NCBI RefSeq assembly: GCF_000719955.1
Contig: NZ_JOII01000051.1
Span: forward strand, 1 to 26,480
Source: Streptomyces albidoflavus
GTDB taxonomy: Bacteria > Actinomycetota > Actinomycetes > Streptomycetales > Streptomycetaceae
DNA length: 26,480 nt
Reading direction: 5' to 3'
Shown: positions 1 to 8,872 of the stretch, piece by piece
Position numbering within the stretch: the stretch's first letter is position 1
Layout: every line of letters begins with the position of its first letter
Position numbers and translations under genes: made by a program
Notes under the pieces: generated by a model
Told to the model about the DNA's origin: nothing
Database searches by the model: none
What the model saw: only the letters and a program-made list of their open reading frames with translations

Positions 1-2048
1 CCGCCGCCCCCAGCCTCCTCGGCACCCCCCACCCGCCACCGGTGCACCAGCGCCGACAACGCCGCGTCCACATCGAGATGCGCCCCCTGGAGCCAGTCCC
101 CCAGCTCCTCGTGGGCGAACCGGTACCCGGCTCCCGCCGGAATGATCAGCCCCTCGGTCAGCACCGCCGAGGCGCACCCCGGAAGTTCGCCCAACCGGCC
201 GCCGCCGGTGCCCCAGGGGAACAGCGACTCGAAGCTCTCCCGGTCCAGTTCCCCCTGCCCCGGTCCCAGGCAGCGGCGGGCCGCCTCGTGGAGCTGTCCG
301 GCGACCCGCGCCGCGACCCGGCGCAGTGCCGTGCCGCGCAGCCCGTGCGGGGCGGCGAGCCGGACCGCCGTACGCAGGCACATCAGGTCGAGGTAGGCCG
401 AGAAGACCGCGTCCCGGTCGAGCGGCAGCGCCGAGCGGGCCTCGCCCGGGCCCGGCCGCTCGGCGGGGTCGGGCACCCCGGGCGGCAGGGCGCGCCGGAC
501 ATCGGCCAGGAGGCGCAGCGTGAGGGGGTGGCGGGCGTGCCGTTCGGCGAGCAGTCCGTCGGCGAGGCCGTACCGGGCGCGGGCCTTCGCGGCGGCGGGC
601 TCGGGGAGGTCCCCGAGCGGCACGCAGTCGGTGACGGGGCGCCCCGGCTGCGGTTCTGCGGGGCGATGGCGGAGCGCGCCGGGGAAGAGGCCGCACACCT
701 GCTCCCAGTACTCGGGGCGGCATCCCACGACCAGTTTGGCGCCGGTCCGGGCGAGCCACGTGGCGGTGCCCGTCGTCCAGGCGGAGAGGCGGTGGGCGAG
801 GGCGGGCGGCATCTCCTCGGGCCCGTCGAGCAGCAGCACCAGGGAGCGCCCCGCCCGTCGCGCCAGCCGCGCGACCTCCTCGGGCGACGCGTCCTCGTGC
901 GGGGCCGCCCGGTCCGGCGCGGCACCGCCCGCCGCCTCCACGATGCGGGCGGCGCGGGCCAGCGCACGCCGCGCGGCGTCGCCCACGTCGAGATCGTCCG
1001 GGAGCAGGTCCGCGCCGCGCAGCCACACCGTCAGCGCCGGATTCGCCCCGGCGGCGCGGCGCGCGGCGAGCGCCGCAAGCTCCGTGGTGCGCCCCGTGCC
1101 GGGCGCCCCGACCAGCCCGAGGACGAGGCAGGGCCCGTCCTCGAAGGCGGCGAGTTCCGCGGCCGTCCCGGGCCGTTCCACCGGGGGTGCCGTGGGGCTC
1201 TGCGGCCCCTCCGAGCCGACCGTCGTCGCGGTCAGCTGGAGCGCCCCCGCGAGGTTGAGCCCGGCGCCGAGCGCGGGCACGGTCGCCTCGTTGCGGGCCA
1301 GCAGCGCGGCGAGGGCACCGTCGGGCGCGTCCCGGACGGCGGCCCGCAGCGGCACCGCGAAACATCCCTGGCGCCCCACCTCCAGCGCGGGGGTGAGGAC
1401 CGCGAGGACCTGCCCGGTGGCTGCGTCGAGCACCGGCGCGCCCGCCGCTCCCCCGCCGGGCCGGGCGGCGTTGCGGCCGTCGGTGCCGATGGCCAGTTCG
1501 AGGCCGGCCGCGAGCGCCCCGTCCGCCCCGTCCCCGGCGAACGGCGCGGGGCCCAGCACCCGGGCCTGCCGCCAGCCCCCCGCCGCCACCAGGACGTAGG
1601 CGCCACGTGCCGCTTCCCCGGCCGCGACCGGCAGCGGCACCGCCACGAGTCCCGGCGCGCGCAGCAGCGCGAGCCCGCTCCCGGGCAGCGGGGTGACGGC
1701 GTCGGCCCCGATGCGCACTGGCGCGGCGGCACCGGCGCCGTCGGCGCGGCCCACCAGCAGTTCCGCGGCGTCGCGTACCGCCTCGTACGCCGTGACGACG
1801 GTGCCCCGGTCGTCGGCGAGGAAGCCGCTGCCGAGCCTGCGCCCCGTGGTGTCCTCGACGCGGAGCAGCGCTCCGGCGGGTCCCTCGGCGCGGCCGGGCG
1901 GCGGGGCCTGCGGCGGCGGGGCGTCCACCGCCTCCGCGCCGGGCGGGATCTCACGCTCCGGCATCGTCCCGGGGGCGTCCGCGCACGCGTCGCCGCCCCG
2001 CCCTGCCCGCTCCTCCCGGTGCCCCGCCTCCGGGCCCCCTACCGGCAT
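1..2048 (-). CDS. Trypsin-like (degenerate) plus P-loop ATPase protein, 3' end cut by window edge
   Basis: The minus frame is open from an ATG at 2048 to the left edge: 682 residues, no stop. AAAGGGA lies about 7 nt before the ATG; an in-frame ATG at 1964 is an alternative. Residues 60-240 look like a trypsin-fold domain (GSGFLADDRGTVVTAYEAV), but the three places where the triad is expected read Tyr88 for His, Gly125 for Asp (GSGLALL) and Ala201/202 for Ser (GGGAAGAPVLD). Residues 311-322 form a Walker A-like loop, GAPGTGRTT, with Arg320 in place of the usual Lys; LVLLLDGPEE (about 403-412) is a clear Walker B. Near the visible end YRFAHEELGDWLQGAHLDVD resembles STAND/NACHT-type Streptomyces proteins. 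The function is unknown, and protease activity looks unlikely. A plus-strand open frame over the same DNA is very Arg/Pro-rich and is not a gene. Confidence 0.82.
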   Translation of the reverse strand, partial: MPVGGPEAGHREERAGRGGDACADAPGTMPEREIPPGAEAVDAPPPQAPPPGRAEGPAGALLRVEDTTGRRLGSGFLADDRGTVVTAYEAVRDAAELLVGRADGAGAAAPVRIGADAVTPLPGSGLALLRAPGLVAVPLPVAAGEAARGAYVLVAAGGWRQARVLGPAPFAGDGADGALAAGLELAIGTDGRNAARPGGGAAGAPVLDAATGQVLAVLTPALEVGRQGCFAVPLRAAVRDAPDGALAALLARNEATVPALGAGLNLAGALQLTATTVGSEGPQSPTAPPVERPGTAAELAAFEDGPCLVLGLVGAPGTGRTTELAALAARRAAGANPALTVWLRGADLLPDDLDVGDAARRALARAARIVEAAGGAAPDRAAPHEDASPEEVARLARRAGRSLVLLLDGPEEMPPALAHRLSAWTTGTATWLARTGAKLVVGCRPEYWEQVCGLFPGALRHRPAEPQPGRPVTDCVPLGDLPEPAAAKARARYGLADGLLAERHARHPLTLRLLADVRRALPPGVPDPAERPGPGEARSALPLDRDAVFSAYLDLMCLRTAVRLAAPHGLRGTALRRVAARVAGQLHEAARRCLGPGQGELDRESFESLFPWGTGGGRLGELPGCASAVLTEGLIIPAGAGYRFAHEELGDWLQGAHLDVDAALSALVHRWRVGGAEEAGGG

Positions 2049-2194
2049 CGTCGTCCCTTTCCGCAGCCGCTCACCCCGAGACCGTAGGGCGGTGATGATC
2101 GGCCGGGCGCGGGGTGGGCCGAACGCGCCCCCTGTGCTCCGTCCCTTCACTCCGGGCGCCTACCCGGGAGGGTGAATTGCCGGGCACGTACGGG

Positions 2195-2217
2195 AAAACA
2201 CCCCTCAGGGAGGGGCG
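2195..2217 (-). terminator. Intrinsic terminator of the rimP-truB operon
   Basis: Read on the minus strand, an 8-bp stem (CGCCCCTC pairing with GAGGGGUG, one G-U pair) with a CCU loop is followed at once by four U residues (2195-2198). It lies 65 nt beyond the truB stop. A U-run is uncommon among Streptomyces terminators, which strengthens the call. Confidence 0.75.
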
Positions 2218-2219
2218 CT

Positions 2220-2265
2220 GTGGAGCGGTGGGTCAGTGGTGTGGGTCAGGGACACACCGCTCCAC
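2220..2265. repeat. 11-bp perfect inverted repeat between truB and its terminator
   Basis: GTGGAGCGGTG (2220-2230) is repeated inverted as CACCGCTCCAC (2255-2265) around a 24-base loop. It starts 17 nt after the truB stop and ahead of the U-run terminator. It may be a first termination or 3'-end protection hairpin, or a dyad operator for the gene ending at the left edge. No U-run follows it on either strand. Confidence 0.55.
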
Positions 2266-2282
2266 GGCGGAGGCCGGGCGGG

Positions 2283-3188
2283 TCAGGCGAAGACGGCGAC
2301 GCTCTTGGCGCGCCCCTTCTGCTCCTCGACCAGGGCCAGGCAGCGCCCGGCCGGGTCGAAGACGCCCACGGGGCCGCGGCCCGCGTACTCCTCGGGCATG
2401 TCGATGCGCACGCCGTTGAGGACGAGCTGCGCGCGCCGCTCGTCGAGGTCCCAGCGGGGGAAGGCCGCGGCGGCCGCCTCGGCGACCGGCATCACGGTCA
2501 GCTCCTCCTGGAGCTGTTCTAGGGTCTTCGCCGCGTCCAGCCCGTACGGGCCCACCCGGGTGCGCCGCAGCGCGGTGAGGTGACCGCCGACGCCGAGGGA
2601 GGCGCCGAGGTCGCGGGCGAGCGCCCGGATGTACGTCCCCGAGGAGCAGACGACCGAGACGACCAGGTCGAGGACGGGGGTGCCGTCGGCGGCCTTGTCC
2701 TCGCGGACGTCGTAGACGGTGAAGGACGAGACGGTGACCGGGCGGGCCGGGATCTCGAACTCCTCGCCCTCGCGGACGCGGGTGTACGACCGTTTCCCGT
2801 CGATCTTGATGGCGCTGACCTTGGACGGCACCTGCATGATGTCGCCGGTCAGCTCGGCGACCCCGGCGTCCACGGCCGCCCGGCCGATGCCGGAGGCGTC
2901 CGCCGAGGCGGTGATCTCGCCCTCGGCGTCGTCGGTGACGGTGGTCTGGCCGAGGCGGATGGTGCCCAGGTACTCCTTCTCCGTCAGCGCGAGGTGGCCG
3001 AGGAGTTTGGTGGCGCGTTCCACGCCCAGGACGAGGACCCCGGTCGCCATGGGGTCCAGGGTGCCGGCGTGTCCCACGCGGCGGGTCCGGGCGATGCCGC
3101 GCATCTTGGCGACGACGTCATGAGAGGTGAAGCCGGACGGCTTGTCGACGACGACCAGGCCGTCCGGCACCGAGCTGGACTGCTTCAT
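2283..3188 (-). CDS. truB: tRNA pseudouridine(55) synthase TruB
   Basis: A 301-residue protein that converts U55 of the tRNA T-loop to pseudouridine in the cytoplasm. The N-terminus has the family signature [17 protein letters not shown] (residues 10-26), then [14 protein letters not shown] (39-52), in which Asp45 is the catalytic aspartate. The [14 protein letters not shown] segment and the [13 protein letters not shown] motif in the C-terminal half also fit. The ATG overlaps the rbfA stop as ATGA, so translation is probably coupled. It is the last gene of the operon, with hairpins and a U-run terminator following. Length is normal for an actinobacterial TruB. Confidence 0.97.
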   Translation of the reverse strand: MKQSSSVPDGLVVVDKPSGFTSHDVVAKMRGIARTRRVGHAGTLDPMATGVLVLGVERATKLLGHLALTEKEYLGTIRLGQTTVTDDAEGEITASADASGIGRAAVDAGVAELTGDIMQVPSKVSAIKIDGKRSYTRVREGEEFEIPARPVTVSSFTVYDVREDKAADGTPVLDLVVSVVCSSGTYIRALARDLGASLGVGGHLTALRRTRVGPYGLDAAKTLEQLQEELTVMPVAEAAAAAFPRWDLDERRAQLVLNGVRIDMPEEYAGRGPVGVFDPAGRCLALVEEQKGRAKSVAVFA

Positions 3189-3646
3189 TCTGCGGTGTCG
3201 TCCTCGTCCCGCTCGTCGGCCTCGTCCTCACCGGGCTTGCGGTACGGGTCCGCCTCCCCGGCGAACTTCGCGCCCGCCGACGCCTGGCGGACCTCGGCGT
3301 CCTTGTTCCGCGCCTTGTCGAGCAGGTCGTCGATGGTGCGGGCGTTGTCGGGCAGGGCGTCGGGGACGAAGGCGAGGGTGGGCGTGAACCGCACCCCGGT
3401 CTGCCGCCCCACCTCGGAGCGGAGGACGCCCTTGGCGCTCTCCAGGGCGGCCGCGGAGGCGGCGCGCTCCTCGTCGTCACCGTAGACCGTGTAGAAGACC
3501 GTGGCCTCCCGCAGGTCGCCGGTGACACGGGCGTCCGTGATCGTGACGAAGCCCAGCCGTGGGTCCTTGATGCGTCGGTCCAGGGTCTCCGCCACGACGA
3601 CCTGGATGCGATCGGCCAGTTTGCGGGCCCGCGCGTTGTCGGCCAC
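3185..3646 (-). CDS. rbfA: 30S ribosome-binding factor A
   Basis: A 153-residue KH-fold protein that binds immature 30S subunits and helps process the 5' end of 16S rRNA. The family core is clear: [12 protein letters not shown] near the N-terminus, the [19 protein letters not shown] strand-turn (about residues 24-42) and the central [10 protein letters not shown] segment. The tail after about residue 115 is acidic and typical of actinobacterial versions. I chose the GTG at 3646, which has AAGAAGGGAA about 9 nt upstream. The stop overlaps the truB start by 4 nt. The gap to ylxP upstream is 53 nt. Confidence 0.95.
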   Translation of the reverse strand: MADNARARKLADRIQVVVAETLDRRIKDPRLGFVTITDARVTGDLREATVFYTVYGDDEERAASAAALESAKGVLRSEVGRQTGVRFTPTLAFVPDALPDNARTIDDLLDKARNKDAEVRQASAGAKFAGEADPYRKPGEDEADERDEDDTAE

Positions 3647-3699
3647 CGGTCCGTTCCCTTCTTGATGTGCGACGGGGCACCGTGCGGTGTCCCGGTTGT

Positions 3700-3993
3700 T
3701 CAGTCATCCTCGCCGTGGAACCGCCGCCGTACGGACAGCAGCTCCACCTCGGGCCGGGCGGCCACCAGCCGCTCGCACCGGTCCAGCACCTCCGAGAGGT
3801 GCCCGGGGTCCCCCGACACCATGGCGACCCCGATCTCGCACCTGCGGTACAGATCCTGGTCGCCGACCTCCGCCGCGCTCACCGAGAACTTCCGCTGGAG
3901 TTCGGCGACGATCGGGCGGACGGCTGAGCGTTTCTCCTTCAGCGACCGTACGTCGCCCAGGAGCAGATCGAAGGAGAGCGTCCCCACATACAT
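3700..3993 (-). CDS. ylxP: DUF503 (YlxP-like) protein
   Basis: A 97-residue protein beginning [21 protein letters not shown], the hallmark of DUF503, with the conserved [13 protein letters not shown] segment at about 17-29. In Bacillus the same family (ylxP) sits between infB and rbfA, exactly as here. The molecular role is not established; the position suggests ribosome assembly or initiation. I start at the ATG at 3993 because the frame upstream, to 4113, is Arg-rich and unlike the family. The Shine-Dalgarno is weak, the best candidate being CGGGAC about 16 nt upstream. Confidence 0.9.
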   Translation of the reverse strand: MYVGTLSFDLLLGDVRSLKEKRSAVRPIVAELQRKFSVSAAEVGDQDLYRRCEIGVAMVSGDPGHLSEVLDRCERLVAARPEVELLSVRRRFHGEDD

Positions 3994-4036
3994 GTGTGTC
4001 CGGATGTCCCGCCGGTACGGGGTCGTGGTGCCCCGG

Positions 4037-4057
4037 CCGCCGGACGTGGTCCGGCGG
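4037..4057. repeat. 9-bp hairpin upstream of ylxP
   Basis: CCGCCGGAC, GTG loop, GTCCGGCGG: a perfect 9-bp stem in the 180-nt space between infB and ylxP, 44 nt before the ylxP start. With the larger hairpin nearer infB it may set the share of transcripts that continue into ylxP-rbfA-truB. Confidence 0.45.
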
Positions 4058-4118
4058 GCGGCACGGTCAGGGCCCCGCCGCGGCGGGCGGAGCCAGCTGA
4101 ACCGTACACGCAACGGCC

Positions 4119-4156
4119 GGGGCCGATCGACGGGATTTCCCCCGCCGACCGGCCCC
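4119..4156 (-). terminator. Strong hairpin just after infB (partial terminator or attenuator)
   Basis: On the minus strand, a 16-bp stem (GGGGCCGGTCGGCGGG with CCCGTCGATCGGCCCC, two G-U pairs) closes a 6-base loop. It begins 18 nt after the infB stop. No U-run follows, but long GC stems alone often terminate or stabilise 3' ends in Streptomyces. Cotranscribed genes follow, so it may be a leaky terminator. Confidence 0.6.
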
Positions 4157-4173
4157 GATCACGCAGCCTCGCG

Positions 4174-7100
4174 TCAGGCGCGCGGCTTCTCGCGCATCTC
4201 GTACGTCGCGATGACGTCGTCGATCTTGATGTCGTTGAAGTTTCCGAGGTTGATACCGCCCTCGTAGCCTTCGCGGATCTCGGTGACGTCGTCCTTGAAG
4301 CGGCGCAGACCCTCGATGTTGAGGTTCTCCGCCACGACCTTGCCGTCGCGGACCAGGCGCGCCTTGGTGTTGCGCCGGACCTCGCCGGAGCGGACGAGGA
4401 CACCCGCGATGTTGCCCAGCTTGGACGAGCGGAAGACCTCGCGGATCTCCGCCGTACCGAGCTCGACCTCTTCGTACTCGGGCTTGAGCATGCCCTTGAG
4501 GGCCGCCTCGATCTCCTCGATGGCCTGGTAGATCACCGAGTAGTACCGGACGTCGACGCCCTCGCGCTCCGCCATCTGCGCGGCACGGCCGGCCGCGCGG
4601 ACGTTGAAGCCGATGACGATGGCGTCGGAGCCCATCGCCAGGTCGATGTCCGACTCGGTGACCGCACCCACACCGCGGTGCAGCACCCGGATGTCGACCT
4701 CCTCGCCCACGTCGAGCTGGAGCAGCGAGGACTCCAGGGCTTCGACGGAACCGGAGGCGTCACCCTTGATGATGAGGTTGAGCTGCTTGATCTCGCTGTT
4801 CTTGAGGACCTCGTCGAGGTTCTCGAAGGAGATCCGGCGGGTGCGCTTGGCGAACGCCGCGTTCCGCTCGCGGGCGGCACGCTTCTCGGCGATCTGACGG
4901 GCCGTACGGTCCTCGTCGACCACCAGGAAGTTGTCGCCTGCGCCCGGGACGTTGGTGAGACCCAGTACGAGGACCGGGGTCGAAGGAGTGGCCTCCTCGA
5001 CGTTCTCGCCCTTGTCGTCGAGCATCGCGCGGACACGGCCGTACGCGTCACCGGCGACCATCGTGTCGCCGACGCGGAGGGTACCGCGCTGGACGAGCAC
5101 GGTGGCGACGGCGCCGCGGCCCTTGTCGAGGTGGGCCTCGATGGCGATGCCCTGCGCATCCTGCTCCGGGTTGGCCCGCAGGTCGAGCGAGGCGTCGGCG
5201 GTGAGGACGACGGCCTCCAGCAGGGACTCGATGTTCTCGCCCTGCTTGGCGGAGATGTCGACGAACATCGTGTCGCCGCCGTACTCCTCGGCCACCAGAC
5301 CGAACTCGGTGAGCTGACCGCGCACCTTGGTCGGGTCGGCACCCTCGACGTCGATCTTGTTGACCGCGACGACGATCGGGACCTCGGCCGCCTTGGCGTG
5401 GTTGAGCGCCTCGATGGTCTGCGGCATGACACCGTCGTTGGCCGCCACCACGAGGATCGCGATGTCGGTCGACTTGGCACCACGGGCACGCATGGCGGTG
5501 AACGCCTCGTGACCGGGGGTGTCGATGAAGGTGATGCGGCGGTCCTCGCCGTTCACCTCGGTCGCCACCTGGTAGGCACCGATGTGCTGGGTGATGCCGC
5601 CGGCCTCGCCGGCCACCACGTTGGTCTTGCGGATGGCGTCGAGCAGGCGGGTCTTGCCGTGGTCGACGTGACCCATGACGGTGACCACCGGGGGACGGGC
5701 CACGAGAGCCTCGTCGCCGCCCTCGTCCTCGCCGAACTCGATGTCGAAGGACTCGAGCAGCTCGCGGTCCTCCTCCTCGGGGCTGACGATCTGAACGGTG
5801 TAGTTCATCTCGTCGCCGAGGAGCTGCAGCGTCTCGTCGGAGACCGACTGCGTGGCCGTGACCATCTCACCGAGGTTCATCATCACCGCGACGAGCGACG
5901 CCGGGTTGGCGTTGATCTTCTCGGCGAAGTCGGTGAGGGAGGCACCACGCGACAGGCGAACGGTCTCGCCGCCGCCACGCGGCAGCATCACGCCGCCGAC
6001 CGACGGGGCCTGCATGGCCTCGTACTCCTGGCGCCTCTGCCGCTTCGACTTGCGACCGCGACGCGCGGGACCGCCGGGACGGCCGAAGGCGCCCTGCGTG
6101 CCACCACGGCCACCGGGACCGCCGGGACGGCCACCGAAGCCGGGACGGCCGCCGAAGCCACCGCCACCACCGGGACGACCGGCGAAGCCGCCGCCGCCAC
6201 CGGGACGACCGCCGCCGCCACCGCCGCCGGGACGGCCGGCGAAGCCGCCGCCACCCGGACGTCCGGCACCGGCACCGCCCGGACGGCCACCGCCGCCGGG
6301 ACCACGGCCACCGGGACCCGGACGCGGGCCCGCGGCGGGACGCTGCGGCATCATGCCCGGGTTCGGACGGTTGCCGCCCGCACCACCGGGACGCGGGGCC
6401 TGCGGCCGGGGCATGTTGCCCGGGCTCGGACGGCCCGCGCCGCCCTGGCCGCCCTGCGGACGCGGAGCGCCGGCCGGACCGCCCTGCGGACGGGGAGCAC
6501 CGGGACCGCCCTGGCCGCCGCCGGGACGCGGGGCGCCACCGGGACGAGGAGCCTGGGGACGGCCCATGCCGGTGGAACCACCGGAGGTGAAGGGGTTGTT
6601 GCCGGGACGCGGTCCGGCGGGACGACCGCCGGGACGCGGGGCCTGGCCGCCGGGACGCGGAGCGCCCTGGCGCTCGCCGCCACGGCCGCCCTGCTCGCCA
6701 CGCTGGCCCTGGCCGCCGGGAGCGGGGCGGTTGCCCGGCTTCGGGGCCGGACGCGCGCCGGGCTTCGGGGCGTTCGCCGCGGGAGCGGCGGGGGGTGCCG
6801 TGAACTCCGGCGCCGCGGGCGCGGGCTTCGCGGGCGCCGCCGGGCCGGGCTTGGGACCCGGCGCCGGGCGCGGGCCCGGAGCGGGCGCGGGCTTCTCGGC
6901 GGCGGGCTTGGGGGCCGGCTTCGGGGCGGCCGGACGGGCCGCCTGAGCCGGGGAGGGGGCCGACGCGGGGGCCGGCTTGGGCGCGGCCTTGCGCGGCGCG
7001 CCGGGCTTCGGGGCGGACTTGCCGCCGCCGTTGCCCTGCTGGAATGCATCCGTCAGTTTCCGTACGACGGGCGCCTCGATGGTCGAGGACGCCGATCGGA

Positions 7101-7191
7101 CGAATTCACCGAGTTCTTGGAGCTTGGCCATGACGGCCTTGCTCTCGACGCCGAACTCCTTGGCGAGTTCGTATACCCGGACCTTAGCCAC
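4174..7191 (-). CDS. infB: Translation initiation factor IF-2
   Basis: A 1005-residue GTPase that places fMet-tRNA on the 30S subunit and promotes subunit joining. The N-terminal IF2_N domain (about 1-50) begins [22 protein letters not shown] long Pro/Ala-rich then Gly/Arg-rich linker runs to about residue 385, including [16 protein letters not shown] repeats at about 294-360. The G motifs are intact: GHVDHGKT 507-514, [10 protein letters not shown] 531-540, DTPGHEAF 557-564, NKID 611-614, SAK 647-649. Domains II to IV (fMet-tRNA binding) follow to the end. The GTG start at 7191 has AAAAGGAG about 4 nt upstream. The linker makes it longer than the about 890 residues of E. coli IF-2, which is usual for Streptomyces. 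The regulatory leader is listed separately. Confidence 0.98.
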   Translation of the reverse strand: MAKVRVYELAKEFGVESKAVMAKLQELGEFVRSASSTIEAPVVRKLTDAFQQGNGGGKSAPKPGAPRKAAPKPAPASAPSPAQAARPAAPKPAPKPAAEKPAPAPGPRPAPGPKPGPAAPAKPAPAAPEFTAPPAAPAANAPKPGARPAPKPGNRPAPGGQGQRGEQGGRGGERQGAPRPGGQAPRPGGRPAGPRPGNNPFTSGGSTGMGRPQAPRPGGAPRPGGGQGGPGAPRPQGGPAGAPRPQGGQGGAGRPSPGNMPRPQAPRPGGAGGNRPNPGMMPQRPAAGPRPGPGGRGPGGGGRPGGAGAGRPGGGGFAGRPGGGGGGGRPGGGGGFAGRPGGGGGFGGRPGFGGRPGGPGGRGGTQGAFGRPGGPARRGRKSKRQRRQEYEAMQAPSVGGVMLPRGGGETVRLSRGASLTDFAEKINANPASLVAVMMNLGEMVTATQSVSDETLQLLGDEMNYTVQIVSPEEEDRELLESFDIEFGEDEGGDEALVARPPVVTVMGHVDHGKTRLLDAIRKTNVVAGEAGGITQHIGAYQVATEVNGEDRRITFIDTPGHEAFTAMRARGAKSTDIAILVVAANDGVMPQTIEALNHAKAAEVPIVVAVNKIDVEGADPTKVRGQLTEFGLVAEEYGGDTMFVDISAKQGENIESLLEAVVLTADASLDLRANPEQDAQGIAIEAHLDKGRGAVATVLVQRGTLRVGDTMVAGDAYGRVRAMLDDKGENVEEATPSTPVLVLGLTNVPGAGDNFLVVDEDRTARQIAEKRAARERNAAFAKRTRRISFENLDEVLKNSEIKQLNLIIKGDASGSVEALESSLLQLDVGEEVDIRVLHRGVGAVTESDIDLAMGSDAIVIGFNVRAAGRAAQMAEREGVDVRYYSVIYQAIEEIEAALKGMLKPEYEEVELGTAEIREVFRSSKLGNIAGVLVRSGEVRRNTKARLVRDGKVVAENLNIEGLRRFKDDVTEIREGYEGGINLGNFNDIKIDDVIATYEMREKPRA

Positions 7192-7204
7192 TTCGCTCCT
7201 TTTA

Positions 7205-7224
7205 GGTCCGGGGTGCGCCGGACC
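7205..7224 (-). promoter_or_regulatory. infB leader hairpin next to the Shine-Dalgarno
   Basis: On the minus strand GGTCCGG (loop CGCACC) CCGGACC forms a 7-bp stem ending one base before UAAAAGGAG, the infB ribosome binding site at 7196-7203. It does not mask the site but could stall a leader ribosome or stack against the 30S subunit. It follows the minicistrons directly. Confidence 0.5.
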
Positions 7225-7228
7225 GTCG

Positions 7229-7271
7229 CTACTTCATGGGCGTACTCATCGCGTACTCATCGAGTGCTCAT
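7229..7271 (-). promoter_or_regulatory. Three overlapping minicistrons in the infB leader (11-bp tandem repeat)
   Basis: An 11-bp unit occurs three times (7240-7250, 7251-7261, 7262-7272), two copies being identical. On the minus strand each copy begins ATG-AGY-AC and its ATG overlaps the previous TGA as ATGA. The reading is MSTR-stop (7271-7257), MSTR-stop (7260-7246), then MSTPMK-stop (7249-7229). A weak AGGT lies about 12 nt before the first ATG. The last stop is 37 nt before the infB GTG. Translation of these is inferred, not shown; the repeats could instead be protein-binding or RNA-binding sites. Confidence 0.45.
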
Positions 7272-7309
7272 CGCAATCTCGACCTACTTCCAACTCGCGA
7301 GGTACCTGG

Positions 7310-7332
7310 GCCGCGCGGGAGGTCCGCGCGGC
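7310..7332 (-). terminator. Hairpin directly after ylxR
   Basis: On the minus strand GCCGCGCGG (loop ACCTC) CCGCGCGGC, a perfect 9-bp stem, starts 4 nt after the ylxR TAA. There is no U-run. Probably a terminator, attenuator or RNA-processing end between ylxR and infB, which would let infB be set separately. Confidence 0.5.
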
Positions 7333-7336
7333 GCTC

Positions 7337-7627
7337 TTACGGTGTTGCCCGGCCGGCAACGGTCTCGACGGCCCGGCTCACGTCCGTCGTGTCGAGCGGT
7401 CCCTGGACGCGGAAGGCCCTCGGGAACGCGCGGCGGCGGACCGCCTGGTCGATGCAGACCGGCACGGGGTGGATGTACGCACCCCGGCCCGGCAGCGTAC
7501 CGCGCCGATCGGGGACGCAGGCGTCCCCGTCCACGACGATGCGCAGCAGTTCGTTCTTGGCCGCCCGCTCCCGGCATCCCACGCACGTGCGTTCAGGGCA
7601 TGAGCGAGCAAGCGTCCGGCCAGACAC
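7337..7627 (-). CDS. ylxR: YlxR family RNA-binding protein
   Basis: A 96-residue small basic protein between nusA and infB, the family's conserved place. It has the YlxR signature PERTCVGCRERAAKNELLRIV (about residues 11-31) and GTLPGRGAYIHPVPVCI (43-59). The family is a predicted RNA-binding or nucleoid-associated regulator; its role here is inferred. I chose the GTG at 7627, which has GGGGAGGT about 10 nt upstream. The frame is open further upstream, to 7864, but overlaps nusA and does not resemble the family. The gap to nusA is 175 nt; Bacillus has ylxQ after ylxR, and none is present here. Confidence 0.92.
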   Translation of the reverse strand: MSGRTLARSCPERTCVGCRERAAKNELLRIVVDGDACVPDRRGTLPGRGAYIHPVPVCIDQAVRRRAFPRAFRVQGPLDTTDVSRAVETVAGRATP

Positions 7628-7723
7628 GTTCAAGTCTACCTCCCCGCGCCGGCCCCACCCCTCCGGGGCAGGGCGCGGGCGGCACTCTTCCTGATCTCCG
7701 GCGTGCCCCGGGGCGACCCCGTG

Positions 7724-7747
7724 CGCCCCCTGTGCGCTCCGGGGGCG
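7724..7747 (-). terminator. Hairpin between nusA and ylxR
   Basis: CGCCCCC (7724-7730) and GGGGGCG (7741-7747) form a 7-bp stem with a 10-base loop in the 175-nt gap after nusA. A second, weaker CCCGCG/CGCGGG stem lies nearer nusA at about 7769-7790. No U-run follows. Either may give partial termination or mark an RNA-processing site. Confidence 0.4.
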
Positions 7748-7802
7748 GGCAGCGTGATCGACATCACACCCGCGCGGCGCCGCACGCGGGGTCCGGGCCG
7801 CC

Positions 7803-8870
7803 TCAGCGGCGGTCCCGGCTCCACTCCTGACGGCGGTCGCGGTCCTCGCCGCGCTCCTCCGCACGGTCGTCGCCGGCCTCGCCGCCCTCGCCGGGCTGCT
7901 CGGTGTCGGGACGGATGTCGATGCGCCAGCCGGTGAGGCGGGCGGCGAGGCGGGCGTTCTGGCCCTCCTTGCCGATGGCGAGCGACAGCTGGTAGTCGGG
8001 GACGGTGACGCGGGCGGAGCGCGCCGCGAAGTCCACGACCTCGACCTTGCTCACCCGGGCGGGCGAGAGGGCGTTGGCCACCATGTCGGCGGGGTCGTCG
8101 GACCAGTCGACGATGTCGATCTTCTCGCCGTTCAGCTCGGCCATGACGTTACGGACCCGGCCGCCCATCGGGCCGATGCAGGCACCCTTGGCGTTCAGCC
8201 CGGAACGGGTGGAGCGCACGGCGATCTTGGTGCGGTGCCCGGCCTCGCGGGCGATGGCGGCGATCTCCACCGAACCGTCCGCGATCTCGGGGACCTCCAG
8301 CGCGAAGAGCTTCTTCACGAGCCCCGGGTGGGTCCGCGAGAGCGTGACCGAAGGCCCGCGTACGCCCTTGGCGACCCGCACCACGTAGCTGCGCAGCCGG
8401 GCGCCGTGCGGGTACTCCTCGCCGGGGACCTGCTCCTGCACCGGCAGGATGGCCTCCAGCTTGCCGATGTCGACCAGCACGTTCTTCGGGTCGCGGCCCT
8501 GCTGGACGACACCGGTGACGATGTCGCCCTCGCGGCCCGCGTACTCGCCGAGCGTGGCGTCGTCCTGCGCGTCACGCAGCCGCTGGAGGATCACCTGCTT
8601 GGCGGTGGTGGCGGCGATCCGGCCGAAGTCCGACGGGGTGTCGTCGAACTCGCGGGGCTCTACGCCCTCCTCCAGATCCTCGCGGTCCTCCTTGGCCCAA
8701 ACCGTCACGTGCCCGGTCTCCCGGTCCAGGCGCACGCGCGCCTGGCGACGGCTGCCCTCGGTCCGGTGGTAGGCGATGAGGAGCGCCGACTCGATCGCCT
8801 CGACCAGCAGGTCGAAGGAGATCTCCTTCTCCCGCACCAAGCCCCGCAGGGCACTCATGTCGATGTCCAC
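7803..8870 (-). CDS. nusA: Transcription termination/antitermination factor NusA
   Basis: A 355-residue RNA-polymerase-associated factor controlling pausing, termination and antitermination. The N-terminal polymerase-binding domain begins [19 protein letters not shown]. An S1 domain follows (about 130-200, including [22 protein letters not shown]), then two KH domains with [18 protein letters not shown] and [18 protein letters not shown], whose GxxG loops are intact. The C-terminus is a short charged tail; the acidic repeats of E. coli NusA are absent, as usual in actinobacteria. The start is the GTG at 8870 with GAGGAGG 7 nt upstream; an ATG four codons inside has no better site. The rimP stop is 2 nt upstream, so the two are cotranscribed. 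Confidence 0.97.
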   Translation of the reverse strand: MDIDMSALRGLVREKEISFDLLVEAIESALLIAYHRTEGSRRQARVRLDRETGHVTVWAKEDREDLEEGVEPREFDDTPSDFGRIAATTAKQVILQRLRDAQDDATLGEYAGREGDIVTGVVQQGRDPKNVLVDIGKLEAILPVQEQVPGEEYPHGARLRSYVVRVAKGVRGPSVTLSRTHPGLVKKLFALEVPEIADGSVEIAAIAREAGHRTKIAVRSTRSGLNAKGACIGPMGGRVRNVMAELNGEKIDIVDWSDDPADMVANALSPARVSKVEVVDFAARSARVTVPDYQLSLAIGKEGQNARLAARLTGWRIDIRPDTEQPGEGGEAGDDRAEERGEDRDRRQEWSRDRR

Positions 8871-8872
8871 GG

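Noticed and set aside
42..2087. 681-residue plus-strand open frame
   Set aside because: Very rich in Arg, Pro and Gly with no domain; it shadows the minus-strand ATPase gene, whose motifs read clearly.
3994..4113. Longer N-terminus for the DUF503 protein
   Set aside because: The extra 40 residues are Arg-rich and absent from the family; [10 protein letters not shown] is the expected start.
3994..7830. 1278-residue plus-strand open frame across infB and ylxR
   Set aside because: Shadow frame made of Leu/Asp/Val and Thr/Gly/Ala runs; IF-2 has all its motifs on the other strand.
7628..7864. Longer N-terminus for YlxR
   Set aside because: It would overlap the end of nusA, and the extra residues lack family similarity; the GTG at 7627 has a good ribosome binding site.
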